DNA of 64,000 nt from Mesostigma viride (lineage: Eukaryota > Streptophyta > Mesostigmatophyceae > Mesostigmatales > Mesostigmataceae): assembly GCA_009746045.1 (NCBI GenBank), contig RPFO01000104.1, forward strand, positions 1,574,597 through 1,638,596. Direction: 5' to 3'. A program made the translations under genes and the position numbers. A model generated the notes under the pieces. It made no database searches, had not been told where the DNA came from, and was given only the letters and a program-made list of their open reading frames with translations. Within the stretch, counting starts at the first letter, position 1; every line of letters begins with the position of its first letter. This document shows, one piece after another, positions 1-12,500 of this stretch.

Positions 1-300
1 CTGGCTTGATTCGCACCACCATTGCTAATACACTAACATGTTTGTGCCAAAATCGACCCTCCGCGAGCAGGCGATCTGCGACCCATTTGTGTTGTGCCGC
101 TGTGATACAGCGCTACACATAAAAACTTGCGCAGAAAATATTCACAGCCTTTAAGCATAACTAACAACCTTTCGTTTTTGCTACTGGGCGCCCGAAATGA
201 TAAACGCACGTGAAAACGCCGGCCACGATTGTCAGGTCGCCATATCCACCTCACTTCATTCCCGCACCCACTTTTTCGCTCCAAAATCGGTTATATTTTT
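1..300. other. Non-coding flank, nothing recognised
   Basis: Mixed-composition sequence with only short reading frames in several phases. I see no domain, no convincing exon and no clear repeat before the GGTACC-rich patch that starts near 305. Confidence 0.4.
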
Positions 301-304
301 GGTC

Positions 305-462
305 GAGGTACCTACTTTCCCGCCATTATACCCGGTACCCGGGTACGGAATCCGGGTACCATGTGCCGGTACCACGGGTCGGGTACATCATGCCGGGTAC
401 GGTCCACATGGGGTACGGTCCATATAGTGACCCCCCCCCCGGTACCTCGGTTATAGTGACCA
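305..462. repeat. GGTACC/CGGGTACC-rich degenerate repeat patch
   Basis: The palindromic word GGTACC or CGGGTACG recurs roughly every 10 to 25 bases. A related patch, rich in CCGGTAACC and ACCGGT, lies at about 2487-2735. Both read as degraded short tandem or palindromic repeats. No coding potential is seen. Confidence 0.55.
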
Positions 463-465
463 CTA

Positions 466-976
466 GGACGATTTAGGACAAAGTCCTAAATTTAGGACCG
501 TGGGATGATTAACACTAGCGAAAGACGAACGAGACGATCCACCAGATCTCAGTGCATTAACGTAAGTATTACTATAATACGCCATAAGCCATTTACACAA
601 CCCGTTGACTCCAGGAATAGAGGAAGGAAACACAACTACACTGCCGTGACCCAAGCCTATATGTGTTAATTCATTTAACACACGCCGAGTGCACACACGA
701 GGGGTAGAACGTGCATAAATGGTCACCAACGGTCCAACACGCTCGGGCCGACCTGGCCCTCGCCTACAGATGCACGCTGGTCCACTACATTCTATCAAAG
801 GATCAGGACCACTAATTAAGTACGCGGCGCGGCGCCCAAAGGCACCCAATGTACCACAGTACTGTTACGAGGACAATAGTGTCCCAGTAGGAACTACACG
901 TAAACCTAGAGACAACCGAGGCAAAGGACCTAATTTACGTCCGTAACTACAACGAATTGTTACGCGACGTAACACA
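466..976 (-). mobile_element. Decayed transposon fragment, inverted relative copy of 9778-10300
   Basis: The reverse complement of this stretch aligns over about 500 bases to 9778-10300. Landmarks shared in the same order are GTTACGTCGCGTAAC, the GGGCCAGGTCGGCCCGAGC core, ATTTATGCACGTTCTACCC, GGGTCA(C/T)GGC and the frame around LMAYYS-x-TYVNALRS. The second copy lies inside a TIR-bounded element, so this is probably a relic of the same family without recognisable ends. A minus-strand reading frame of 128 codons (463-849) carries the shared peptide; no known domain is evident. It abuts the LINE RT fragment at about 965. Confidence 0.6.
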
Positions 977-1690
977 GACACCCCGATAGTTACCGGGGTC
1001 AGCAGCAGAGCCCTTCTTAATTCTTGCTGACAGCATGACTCGATGGCCGTCTGCATGCCACTCAGCAGGCGGAGGCATCAGAGAGCAGGACACGGTTGCA
1101 GAACGCAAGCAGAAGCTCCCGCACCCTCCGGGTCAGGGGTCTTCAGCAGCTCAGTCAGCAGAAAGGTGGTCGGCACCGACCGCCGCGTCGTACCGCAGGC
1201 GGGCAAGGGCGCCGTCCAGTTCCTCCAAAGTGAAGGGGTGGACGGCGTCGTTGGTGGCAAGGCAGCCCTCCTTCAATAACGGGGCGGGGACTTGGTAGTC
1301 CGCGGCCGAGGAGCGGGGGGGCGCAGGCGGCAGGGGGGGGCCGGCAAAACCGAGACGGGCGGCCGTCTCGGGGTGAAGCGGCGGGCCGGGGGGGGCGCAA
1401 GCCCCACCTGTCAAGGAAACATTGTGGGCCAACCAGCGGTCAAGGCTGCCGGACCGGCGCTGTGCCGTGCCCTGTGTGCTCCACCGGGGTGCGCTGCCGC
1501 CGGCCGCCGAGCCGGTCGACATGTCCTTCCCCTGGTTGCGAGCTTGGCAGGCCTTGGCATCCTCGATGCACTGGGCCGCCTCTGCGTCCTGAGCGTGTGC
1601 GTAGGCCTCCACATGAGGGCGGCCTTGAGCACCGGTTTCAGCAGTGGGTCCCGGTTACCGGCTTGAGGCGGTGCCGGGCGGCCAAGACCT
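966..1690 (-). pseudogene. LINE ORF2 reverse-transcriptase fragment, frameshifted
   Basis: Read on the minus strand, the segment has the usual order of the region before and at the start of a non-LTR retrotransposon RT domain. First comes PFTLEELDGALARL..AVGADHLS, which corresponds to the 'eEl..al..l....a.G.Dgl' block. Then, in a second frame, comes VRELLLAFCNRVLLSD. In a third frame comes PAEWHAD...RIKKGSAADPGNYRGVCV, which corresponds to 'P.eW....KKGd..d..NYRgI'. At least two frame changes and stops separate the blocks, so it is dead. It stops where the neighbouring repeat begins (about 966), and the rest of RT is absent. The match is to family consensus features known to me, not a database search. 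Confidence 0.8.
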
Positions 1691-1692
1691 CG

Positions 1693-1756
1693 ATCTCAGG
1701 GATATGTGCTACATTTACTCCCAACGGAGTTATGTTCCTAATTAATTAATTAATAA
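1693..1756 (+). mobile_element. LINE 3' end with CAAC hairpin and TTAA tail (copy 1)
   Basis: CTCAGGGATATGTGCTACAT is followed by the hairpin ACTCCCAACGGAGT (1717-1730), then TATGTTCCTAATTAATTAA. The same terminus occurs at 24415-24607 and, inverted, at 2040-2235 and 37848-38045. It directly follows an RT fragment in the opposite orientation. Confidence 0.75.
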
Positions 1757-1859
1757 ATTAATCAATCAATTATTTACCATCCCATTACCAGCATGCTCCG
1801 TGACTCCCCAACGGGAGCACGAGTCTAATTAATTAATTAATTAATTAATTAATTAATTA
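1757..1859 (+). mobile_element. LINE 3' end, second subtype, with long TTAA tail
   Basis: GCTCCGTGACTCCCCAACGG and the hairpin at 1804-1817 (CTCC-CCAACG-GGAG) precede about eight copies of TTAA. The same terminus appears inverted at 23782-23835 and in a worn form at 22045-22110. Confidence 0.65.
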
Positions 1860-1860
1860 C

Positions 1861-2010
1861 CAGCAACGCTGCGACCAGTGGCCCGACTTCATCCGCCACA
1901 AGTCCAGCCCCGAAAAGCCCCACGTGTACTGGCGGGGCGGGGACCTTTATGTCAACAACAAACTGTGCCCCCCCGGGCTCCCCTGCTGGGATAGAGCAAG
2001 CTAGTTGTGT
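1861..2010 (+). pseudogene. LINE ORF1 C-terminal fragment
   Basis: The first 43 codons read QQRCDQWPDF..., then HVYWRGGDLYVNNK, and end in PP. This aligns with the C-terminus of the intact ORF1 at 38293-39639 (QQQRRRELWPAY... PVYWRGAVIHVDHKPWQPP). It starts immediately after a (TTAA)n tail and has no upstream remainder of ORF1, so it is a truncated insertion. It runs open to a TAG near 2004. Confidence 0.75.
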
Positions 2011-2029
2011 GGATGGGGGCAATATATAT

Positions 2030-2235
2030 CGAATAAGCTATTAATTACTGACATCACTCCGTTGGGAGTAGATGTAGCACATAGCCCTGAGAAGGGGCAT
2101 ATGGCTTTTAATACATTCTAGGCTACTTCATGCAAGGGTGGGAATGTAAGCTACCCCTGCTCTAGGTGCACCAGGGCACCCGCACCCTCATGGTCTATCA
2201 CGCTATGCCCGGGTAAGGGGAATAAGCTATGCGTC
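2030..2235 (-). mobile_element. LINE 3' UTR end, 5'-truncated (inverted)
   Basis: Nearly identical to 37860-38045 over about 170 bases: the hairpin ACTCCGTTGGGAGT (2056-2069), then GAGAAGGGGCATATGGCTTT, CTAGGCTACTTCATGCAAGG and the CTCTAGGTGC..GGGCACC block. The tail lies at the low-coordinate side, so the element runs on the minus strand. No coding part is retained. Confidence 0.8.
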
Positions 2236-2257
2236 AGCCTATTTATGGTACTGCATC

Positions 2258-2312
2258 GTTGTATTATACTCCCAACGGAGTTATGTTACAATTCAATTCA
2301 ATTCAATCGTTG
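2258..2312 (+). mobile_element. LINE 3' terminus with variant AATTC tail
   Basis: Hairpin ACTCCCAACGGAGT at 2268-2281, then TATGTTACAATTCAATTCAA. Only the last 50 or so bases of the element are present; the tail is (AATTC)n rather than (TTAA)n. Confidence 0.6.
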
Positions 2313-2486
2313 TATTGCACCCACAGTGTTGCGCCCCGGCACCCTGCTGTGGAGCGAGCGCTCTGTGGCCTGCCCACTTAACTGTGGCAGTGAGAGAAGT
2401 GAGTTGCCCCCCCCCCCTCCTTTGTGTGTAGGGCTTGAAGGGTCATATACTCTGGATTGGCACCCACCTGACACAGTCACGTGCTA

Positions 2487-2735
2487 ACCGGTATAACCAT
2501 CTGTGATACCGGTTACCGGTACCGGTCTGAAAGACGTTCTGACGAGATCCTTGCTGGGCTGGCTGTTAATGTGGACTTGGGGCAGCGCCGAAGTAGCGGT
2601 AACCTAGAGGTAACCGAGGTATAGCCTTTGGTACCGGTTGCCAGGGAGGCCGTCGATCCGTTACCGGTATCAGTGTACTACTGGTAACCGGCTCCGGTAA
2701 CCGACCCCTCGGTTACTCCCCGGTAACCAGTCCAA
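2487..2735. repeat. Degenerate GGTAACC/ACCGGT repeat patch
   Basis: Many overlapping GGTAACCG, ACCGGTTACC and TACCGGT words, several of them self-complementary. Similar in texture to 305-462. No open frame. Confidence 0.55.
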
Positions 2736-3560
2736 CTCTAGTACGTTCACTTGTGCATGTTTTAGGTGCGTGCATGGATGTATAAGGAGTGATTTCCTTC
2801 ATATTCTGATTTGGCACGCCGCAAAGGTGAAAACCATTTGCGTTCAGTGCCGGTCCGCGGAAAACGCGGATAACGCGATCTGCAAATGAATCCGACCGGA
2901 ATCGAACTGGGGACCTCTCGCACCAACTTTCGCTGACTATAGGACGGACGTCTCCGGATCCTAGGGCATCGCCAACTTACACCTACAGTCATCCGCAAAA
3001 GTTCTCCTTTCCGGGGAGTGATGCATCTTCATATAGTGGGAGTGGTGCTCCTTCATATATGCGAAAATATTCCCACGGAATGATGTATGGTGCCAAAGCT
3101 AGTGGTATCGTGTTCAGATATCATGTTGCATGTTGCAACAAAGTCTCCCCACATGCATGCACGGTTTGATCCTTGTCAATAACAACTGGACCTGCATGAA
3201 TTTCAGTGCACATGGGGCAAATTATTGAAATTAAACTTTAGCAGTTCAAAAATAATACACGAACTGTTGTCTCACTAATGCACGTGCCTGGGTTGACACT
3301 GGGGATACACGCTTTCATGCCTCCTTCCCCGAAATGCATGTTACTTGCACAACGTGAACTGGGGTGATCTTTTGAAATATGCTATGTGCCGTCAACTTGG
3401 TAATGTAGGCCTTCAATGTGGGTGATACAGACACCCAACACCCCAGCAACAAGAGCTCTCAGGCGCACCAACGGCCCGGCCACAAGGTTAACACACCCAT
3501 GAAGTCAACGAACCCACACCATAAAATCATGGTCTATATCACTGTCCTACAGTGAACAAC
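2736..3560. other. Non-coding stretch 3' of the GH36 gene
   Basis: Low-complexity-free, moderately AT-rich DNA. Apart from the tRNA-like segment listed separately I see no exon, repeat or transposon end. The last 100 bases are presumably the 3' UTR and terminator region of the minus-strand GH36 gene. Confidence 0.4.
2880..2985 (-). other. tRNA-like segment, probably SINE- or tRNA-derived
   Basis: On the minus strand GGTGCGAGAGGTCCC is followed by the box-B-like CAGTTCGATTCCGG and then TCGGAT. The first part looks like the 3' half of an anticodon stem and variable loop, the second like a T arm. An acceptor pairing TCCGtCC/GGtCGGA can be drawn around it, but the space between is too short for a complete cloverleaf. 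I therefore do not call a functional tRNA. Confidence 0.4.
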
Positions 3561-3564
3561 CTGT

Positions 3565-6500
3565 CTACGCGCTGCACACGAGGAGGCAGCAGTCCAGCCG
3601 AGGGATGGTCAGCGAGACCGGCTTGCTGGCATCATATGCTGTACCTGTCCACAGATCCTTGCACTTGTCAAACGCATAAGGACCCCAGCCCTGCAACTTT
3701 GCCAGCGCGGGCAGGTCCACCGTGCGCGTCTGCGACACCTTTTCCGCAAAGTTGCACACGGCGGCCAGGAGAAACGGCTGGCCCTCGGATGCCCCCTTGG
3801 TGCCATCTTGTCCCAGCGGTGGCATCAGCGTGGCGCGTGCCAGGAACAGCGCGGGCCACTCGGCGGCCATGAGCTCAGCGTTCCAGCACTCGTCGATCCG
3901 GTAGCGGGACAGTGCCGCAAAGGGGGCCGTGTCCAGCTGGGGGATGAGCGTGAAGTCGTGGCTCACCTGCGCATGGAGCCGTGGAGGGTGGAGGGTGGAG
4001 GGTGGGGGGTGGAGGGTGGAGGGTGGAGGGTGGAGGGTGAAGGGTGGAGGGTGGAGGGTGGAGGGTGGAGGGTGGAGGGTGGAGGGTGGAGGGTGGAGGG
4101 TGGAGGGTGGAGGGTGGAGGGTGGAGGGTGGAGGGTGGAGGGTGGAGGGTGGAGGGTGAAGGGTGGAGGGTGGAGGGTGGAGGGTGAAGGGTGAAGGGTG
4201 GAGGGTGGAGGGTGGAGGGTGGAGGGTGGAGGGTGGAGGGTGGAGGGTGGAGGGTGGAGGGTGGAGGGTGGAGGGTGGAGGGTGGAGGGTGGAGGGTGGA
4301 GGGTGGAGGGTGGAGGGTGGAGGGTGGAGGGTGGAGGGTGGAGGGTGGAGGGTGGAGGGTGGAGGGTGGAGGGTGGAGGGTGGAGGGTGGAGGGTGGAGG
4401 GTGGAGGGTGGAGGGTGGAGGGTGGAGAAGTAAGCATGGCATGGAAGCACAATAGGTGCAAAGGTGAATGCATGAAAAACCATAGATGACAACAAAGGAG
4501 AATATAACCTGTGTGGCGCCAGGTTAGTCCACATGTCAACTCACAAAACAAAAAAAAAAACACTTCCTGATGGCAATGATCGACGGATGGATTGATGGTA
4601 TACTGCGCAACGGCCAGGGATAAGCGAGGGTGTCGAGTAGATGAAGCAGTTTGCGGCAAATGGGAGTAGCAGTAGTGATGCACGGCATGCTGAGATGCAT
4701 GGGTCACAAGCCGAAAAAGCGCAGCGGGACCCTGGAGCAGCAGCATGTTCCAACCGCCTGTTACTACCATACACTTAGCCTGTTACTGCCATACGTAGCT
4801 TGCAACCTGCTGGGGACAACCGTAAGAATCAGGGAGAGGGAAGACCGGGGAGGATGGAGTGTTGGCCCTGATTAACACTATCCAACAACACCCAGCAAAC
4901 ACCTGGTGCGCTAGCCAAGAAGCATCCAACTTGCGCTCGTGGCTGCACGCCCATGTCTGCATCGATCGCGTTGCTTGGTGTCCGCCCCTACCTGCACGAC
5001 CGCACTGGTGAGGTAGTGGATGGACAGCTGCAGGCGCACGAGGTGGGGCGCCACGTTCATCGTGAGGACCGCGTCGTTGTCGTTGGCCCACAGCTTGTGG
5101 TGCATGGACGTGCGGCCCACCGCGCCACGCACACAGTTCTCGATCGAGGGGGACGTGCGGTCCGCCAGCATGCTGTGTGTTTGGGGGGGGGGCAGATGGG
5201 GGGGGAGAGGGAGGGAGAGGGGAAGGGAGGGGGGAAGGGAGAGAGGCGCGAAGGGAGGGAGGGGGGAGGGGAGGGGGGGCAGAAGGATCAGGACATGAGG
5301 TGGCAGCGCTAGGTCGGGCCCACAAACTGCGGTTGTTGGTACTGGGTGGGGCTGGGGTTGGGGTTGGGGTGGGAGGTGGGGGCAAGGATCAGGGCATGAG
5401 CTCTAGGCTAGCCAGCATGTTGCGAACGGGGTGGAATGGGGTCGGGGGTTGGTTGTCTGGGGGGGGGAGAGAGAATGGGGCGTAGGAGGAAAGCATGAGG
5501 TCTGTTAGCACGCTGCGTGTGGTGATGGTGGTGGGGTAGGGGGGGGGGGGGGGGGTTGTGCATGTATGTGGAAGATATTTGCAACATGGGTCAGGGGTCG
5601 CGAACCTGGAAGGGTTTGAGATTGTCGGTTGGGAAAATGGGGGTATGGGTTGGGAGTTGGGATTACGGTTGAAGGGGGCGAAGAGGAGAGGAAATTTGGG
5701 GGCATTCGACCGAGGCATGGAAGTTCAACAACATATATATAAGAAGTTTCCTCTACTTCTGCCGCATCAATCAATTCTATTTTTGTACATGCATTATTCT
5801 GCCTTTTCTCAGGTTCCTCCTGCCATGTGCAGACTTCGAACACGCACTCTCCCATCCAGTCGCCACCCACCGCGACATCCACGTGTTCCAGCTGGCGCTG
5901 CCGAACATGCAGTCGGTGCTCGTGCGGTGGAAGTCGGCAAACCCCAGCCCGCCCAGCAGCGGTGAGATGGCCGTCATGATCTGTGCGCTCTCGCCCACGC
6001 CCTCACGGATGGCGGTAGCCACGCGCTCGTATGCGGCCGCGCGCGTGCACTTGGCGTCGAAGTAGTGCGCGGGGACGGCGTGCGCGCACAGAAAGTCCAC
6101 CTGGCAGGGGGGGCCGGGCCAGCGGGCGTCGATGTGGAAGGCGGGGAGTAATGAGGCTGGCATTGCCAGATGACCAATGACATGACCGGGCACAAATACA
6201 GGGCGGACATTGCTGACAAGAGCATTCCCATGTGCAAGGTGGTGAGAAAGAATGTGGGCATTGCCTCGGAAGAATGGGGAATCGCCTCGGCAGAACCAGA
6301 GATGCCGGATTGGGGACAGGAAGAGTGCACAGCCAGTGCCGGGGCTGTGGGGATAAGGGTAAGCCGCAACCTGTTCCTTGCTTGCCGGATGCCTGCAGGG
6401 ATTGCGCCCATTTCAGGCCGGCCGTCACTGAGTGTGAAATCCGTCCACAAACACTAAATGGAAGCACCCCATCTTATGTGAAAGTGCTTGCAATCCCTCA

Positions 6501-9500
6501 ACAGTTTTTCTTGACAACATACGGATGGCAGTTGCCGCTCCCATCAAGGCATATGTGGGAGGAATACCAGGCAGCAGCCAACATGTCACCTGCTGCGTAA
6601 GGGGAACAGGGTCCGGGACTCGAGAATGTGATCCCCTTTCGACCTTCACTTCAACCTTGAAAGCCGCCTCAGAGAGAAGGGGCAGTTCCCATAGGGGAAG
6701 CCGTGGTTGTAAAGATGCTGCCATAGAACACCAAGAAACAGCCTTACTTACAACCACGGAAGGGTGGAAAATCCAGCACAGAACAAATTGAAAGCAAAAT
6801 CTTTTTTCCTGACAGCAATTTTACAAGTAGTAACGGAAAGCCAAAGCGATTAGACAAGAGAACCGGCACAGGGCACAAGAATGACGCAGAAGCTGCACAA
6901 AAATCCCGAAAGGTATGCAAGTGACACCGTCCTTCGCATTGGCATGGCAATTCACTGGAAGCATCGACGCTACATCCAGCATTGCTGCCCGTATGAGCGT
7001 GCGCCATCCTGCCCAGACGTTCAAGTCCCTTACAGGTGTTCGAGACTTGAGCTGGCTGTGGGTCACAACATCGCTGGTCCACCCCTTGCAGCTACCACCC
7101 CACAAGATAATAACAACGGCCAACATTCCCGCCCTTACTATCCTCACTCATGCGGCAGTGAGAGAAGCTAGTGCAAGCTAGTCGAGGGTGTCCTCACTCC
7201 GCCTTGTTATGTCCAGGGGTGTAATGTTCCTTTATTGGTACCCACGTGACGCAGTCTAGGTGCTAATAAATTTAGTGAATTCATCCTCACTCATTATTCC
7301 CAAAGCCATTATGAAGGTTTCAAATGGCCAGCATTCCCACTAAAGACTACCAGGAGAATTTGTTGCCCCCCCTCGTACCTTGAAGAGGCTGACACCCCAC
7401 TGCCGCAGCTGCCGGAAGGTGGCGGTGAGCCACGCCAGCACCTCCGGGTGGGTCGGATCCAGCCCGTAGGTGAAATAGGGCAGGTGGTAGCCGAACCGCA
7501 GGCCCGTGCGCAGGGGCGTGCCGCGCTCGTCCTTGAGCAGCCAATCCGGGTGCTCCGCGTACAGCGAGGAGGTGGACTCCACCACCAGGGGGGCGGTCCA
7601 GAGACCGGGTCGGAAGCCTGCCAGCTGGATGGCGCGCAGCAGCGAGGGGAGGCCGCTGGGGAACTTGGCGTTGGTCTGCAGCCAGTCGCCCTGTGCTTTC
7701 TGGTAGCCGTCATCCACCTGGGGGGGAGGGGAGGGGAAAGGACCGTAGGGCAGAGGGGAGGGAGGACGGAAGGAAGGGCAGAGGGGAGGGAGCACGGTAG
7801 GGCAGAGGGGAGGGAGCACGGAAGGGCAGAGGGGAGGGAGCACGGAAGGGCAGAGGGGAGGGAGCACGGTAGGGCAGAGGGGAGGGAGGACGGTGGGGCA
7901 GAGGGGAGGGAGCACGGTGGGGCAAAGGGGAGGGAGCACGGAAGGGCAGAGGGGAGGGAGCACGAAAGGGCAGAGGGGAGGGAGCACGGAAGGGCAGAGG
8001 GGAGGGAGGACGGTAGGGCAGAGGGGAGGGAGCACGGAAGGGCAGAGGGGAGGGAGGACGGAAGGAAAAAGATGGGGAAGGATGGCGGGGGACCAGAAGG
8101 GAAGGAAAGTACCCTGGGGGCATGAGCTAGGGGGCGTGGGAAACCATTTGAGAGTAGAAGGGAGTAGACATAAGGGGAAGTGACCAGGTAAGGGGCGAGG
8201 GCACACGTAGTGAGGCTCAGAAGCAGACTGGGAGATCCCGCTCCAAGGGCCTATGCGCTGGAAGAAAGATTGCAGCAACAGCCAAGTTGGCAGGCGCTGT
8301 TGTTGGGTGTGAACCAGCAACACATCCCACACACGCCAAATGAGAGTGGTGCCACTCACTCGGAAACTGTGAGCCATGGGACAGGCCACGTATGCCGCCC
8401 CGCAGGCATCAGCACAACGGCCACATGGATGGGGCAAGAGGAACAGTTCTCAATGTCAGCCCGTGCGGAGGGCCCCCCTGAAGGCCAAGGACCAGCCCGG
8501 TAGAGATGAAGTCATGACTGGTGGTCGCTGAACAGGAGATGTGACGTCTACAGTGCACGGTGACATTGTAAAAAGATGCCCGGCAGTGCAACTACACACG
8601 ACAAAGGCCACCCTTACACGCGCATGGCCCTTGTGCTGGGCTAGCTTTTGGGGGGGCAGTTTTCTAAGCGGGGTGAAGTAGGAACGGACACCACGTAACG
8701 GAGGTGCCCGGATATGATACCGGTAACCATTCCCCACGTGGAAGCCACTCCGCCCAACAACCACGCCCAGCGATGGGGTTGACAAATGCCACCCACCTGG
8801 AAGGGGACACACCCACTGGACAAGCCCTGACCAGACAGAACGGAGCTCAGGACCCACCTGGAACACGTCAAAGGGAAGGCCACACGAGGCGGCCCGCCCG
8901 AGGTTGTCAAGCACCCACTTCTCGGTGATGAGCGTGTGCTTGCCGGTCGACCAGCTGTTCCACATCCACAGCTTGTGGTTGCTGCTGGCGTCCGCAATGC
9001 CCGCCGCCACCGCCGCCGCCCGTGCGCCCGGTGCCACGCCGTCTGAGAGGGGGCGAGATGGGGTTGAAGATGAGAGCAGCCACAGGGTGGGGACGACCCC
9101 AGGCCCCGGGTGAGATGCGGATGCCAGCACTCTACTAGACCGCAAATGTCCATTGGTGTTACACACACTTATGGACATTGGTGTTACACACACTTATGGA
9201 CATTGGTGTTACACACACTTATGGACATGGACGGTGTGGTGAGTCGATTAGCACCATAGGCATGCAGCACCCACACCCAGGCCATTAACGACATGCCATG
9301 CAACCGCACTGCCAAACCCAAGTCCTCATGCTAGCCTCACCCAGCGCCACTCGTCCAGCGCCCTTGGGATCCATGCGGGCGCTATCCTACCCACCCTGGA
9401 AATGCCTATATGCCCACCTGGCGGCGTGAAGCACGCCTCCTCTTCCTCGTGGTCCTAGTCGTCTAACCCAGTCTATTGTACTACTATCATTACTACCATC

Positions 9501-12500
9501 ATGACTACCATCGTTGCTACCATCATTACTACTATCATAACTACTATCATAACTACTATCACTACTACCATCATTACTACCATCATTATTACTATCATAA
9601 CTACCATCATAACTACTATCGTCACCACTATCATTACTACTATCATCACTACTATCATCACTACTATCATCACTACTAGCACTACTATCCGTATTATTAA
9701 CCGACTGGGTTGTCTCCAGTTTGCAACTTTGCAAATTAGCGGAGGGCGGGGCCCGAGATTGATTAAGAGGTACCTGTTACGTCGCGTAACAACCTGCTGT
9801 AGTTACGGCCGTAAATTTAGGACTTGCGTTTCAGTGGCCTCAGCTAGTCGGCACGGTCTGTGTTTATGACCGTGAGCTTTCCTACGCCTACGTGTAGTTA
9901 GTACCTGTGGCCGGTGTTCACTGGGCCTATGATGTGTGGTACTGTAGTTCGGTGTATCGGTGCATCTGCGCCGCGGTGCGTACTTTATTAGTGGTCCTTA
10001 TCCTTCGTGAAGATGTAGTGGACCAGCGTTGTTCCTGTGTGTGAGGGCCAGGTCGGCCCGAGCATGCCTGACCGTTAGTGGTCATTTATGCACGTTCTAC
10101 CCTTCGTGTTGGCACTCGGCGGCGTGTGTTATGGATTGTAACACATATTAGCTTGGGTCATGGCTGGTTAGGTGTTCCCGTCGTAATCCTGAATTGAATT
10201 GGTCACGGCATAACTGGTTGATGGCATATTATAGTTATACATATGTAAATGCATTGAGATCTGATTCGTCGTGTCCGACTTTCGCACAGAGTAGCTCCTC
10301 AACCGGCGGCCTCACTAGTTTAGGTAGAATCAGACGTGGGTCCTTGGGACGTGGTTTAGGTTGCGGTATAGGTAGAGGAGGCGGTATAGGGCCGCGGCGT
10401 AACAGTACCTTGAAATTAAATAAGAGGCATGCCTCTATCAAGATATATTTTCGGAGGCGAGTTTCTATTGGCGTTAAGTTGTAGTATTGTACCACAACAT
10501 GTCAGGCCATTTAATTCATTCCGACTTTTACATTTTCACCGCTTGGTAAAAAAAGGATCACTTATGTACCCGACTTCGCCGTAAAATCTCATCGACCGGG
10601 TTTCGAAACAACCCACGAATGCCGTAGATGCAGATCCAAGGGAGCAAACAACGTCACGACCAACGCAGCGCCAAATAGTCGCCCAGGTTCCTTTTCTGCG
10701 AGCCATTTTACAACGTCGCGCCGCGTCGTGTACCCGAGCCCTTTTCTGAACGTGAGATCCGCTTGCCAGACCGGGACCTCCGTCCAATACCGTGTTGCAG
10801 TACCACCAATGCACTACCATTCAAATCACCGATATCGCTGCAGGTACACCTCTTATTTAATTTCGCCATCTAAAGACGTTTCCGCGACACTACTGCGCCT
10901 TCAGTACTTTCCGTCACCCTTGACATGTTTTCGTACAATACTACAAATTAACGCCAACAGAAATTCGCCTCCAAACATATATTTCGAAAGAGGCATGCCT
11001 CTTATTTAATTTCAAGGTACCTCTTAATTAATCTCGGCCCCCGCCCTCCTCTAATTTGCAAACTTTGCAAAGTGAAGCCAATTTTGATCCGACTACTACC
11101 ATTACCGCTATCATACCAGCCAAAGAGAGGGCGCGTGCCCATCCTGGGGCGTGACCTACATGCCCCAATGGTCGAGTCGTTGGGCACCGCCCAACCCAGA
11201 CTAGCGCTATATCATCATGGTTATACCACATCAAAAGAGGGAGTGCACTGTGCACCCCACCTGGTGGCGTGAAGTAGACGTCCCCTCGCTCGTAGTTGGG
11301 CACGGGGCGCGCCAGCAGCGACCACGCGTCAAACAGGCGCAGCATGGCTGCCTGCGAGCCGGCGCCGCTGGCAAAGAGGGCCAGGCCACCCAGGGAGACG
11401 CTCTCACCGGCCTCCAGGGGGATGCCGTCCAGGTGCACGCCCACCTGGGGGCCGGGCAAGGGGGGGAAAGAGGGAGAGGCCAGGTTGGAGTGGAATAACA
11501 GGCGGGCAGGGTGGGAAGGAGTGTGTGAGGCGCGGGTGAGGACAATCATCCGCGTGGAGCACAGGGCAGGGGTACCGCGAATGGTGAGTACCATATCTGC
11601 CAAGGGGTATTGCGGAGGAAGTCTGTTGGCTAGCGCACAGTCAACCCACACATAGACAAAGGCGGGGCAGGGCGAGAATATGGGTGCTGTGTCACCCACA
11701 CGTGCCATGCGCGATAGGATGACATGGCATCCTACTCGTGTGACGTGGTATCAAGTAGAAGGTGCGGGCGGGCAGGCGTGGGGGTGTAACCCAGGAATGG
11801 GCGTGCAAGGTTTTAATATGCGCTCAAGAGGAACATAGGCAGTTTGGCTCAGCCAGCGGAGAGGTGTACTGGCAAGAAGGCCCCCTGCCCTCCTGCCCTC
11901 CTGCCCTCCCTCCCTCCCTCCCTCCCTCCCTCCCTCCCTCCCTCCCTCCCTCCCTCCCTCCCTCCCTCCTCCTCCCTCCCTCCCTCCCTCCCTCCCTCCC
12001 TCCCTCCCTCCCTCCCTCCCTCCCTCCCTCCCTCCCTCCCTCCCTCCCTCCCTCCCTCCCTCCCCCCTCCCTCCCTCCCCCCCCCCCCCTCCCTCCCTCC
12101 CTCTCTCTCTCTCTCTGTCTCTCTCTCTGTTGTCTGTCTGTCTCTCCCTCTCTCTCTCTCCGTCCCCTCCTCCCCCTTTCTCATTGCCCCTCTCTCACAC
12201 ACACATGCACACACAGGCTTCGTTCCCAAACTTGACCGCACTCCCCACTCCCCACTCCCCACCCCCACCCCCACCCCACCCCCACCCCCCCACCCCACCC
12301 CCACCCCACCCCCACCCCCCCCCACCCCACCCCACCCCACCCCACCCCCACCCCACCCCCCCCCACCCCCACCCCACCCCCACCCCCACCCCACCCCCAC
12401 CCCCACCCCACCCCCACCCCCACCCCACCCCACCCCCACCCCCACCCACCCCACCCCCACCCCACCCCCACCCCCACCCCACCCCCACTCCTCACCTCCA

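Noticed and set aside
2880-2985. Functional tRNA gene
   Set aside because: T arm is good, but the anticodon arm cannot be drawn and the spacing is too short.
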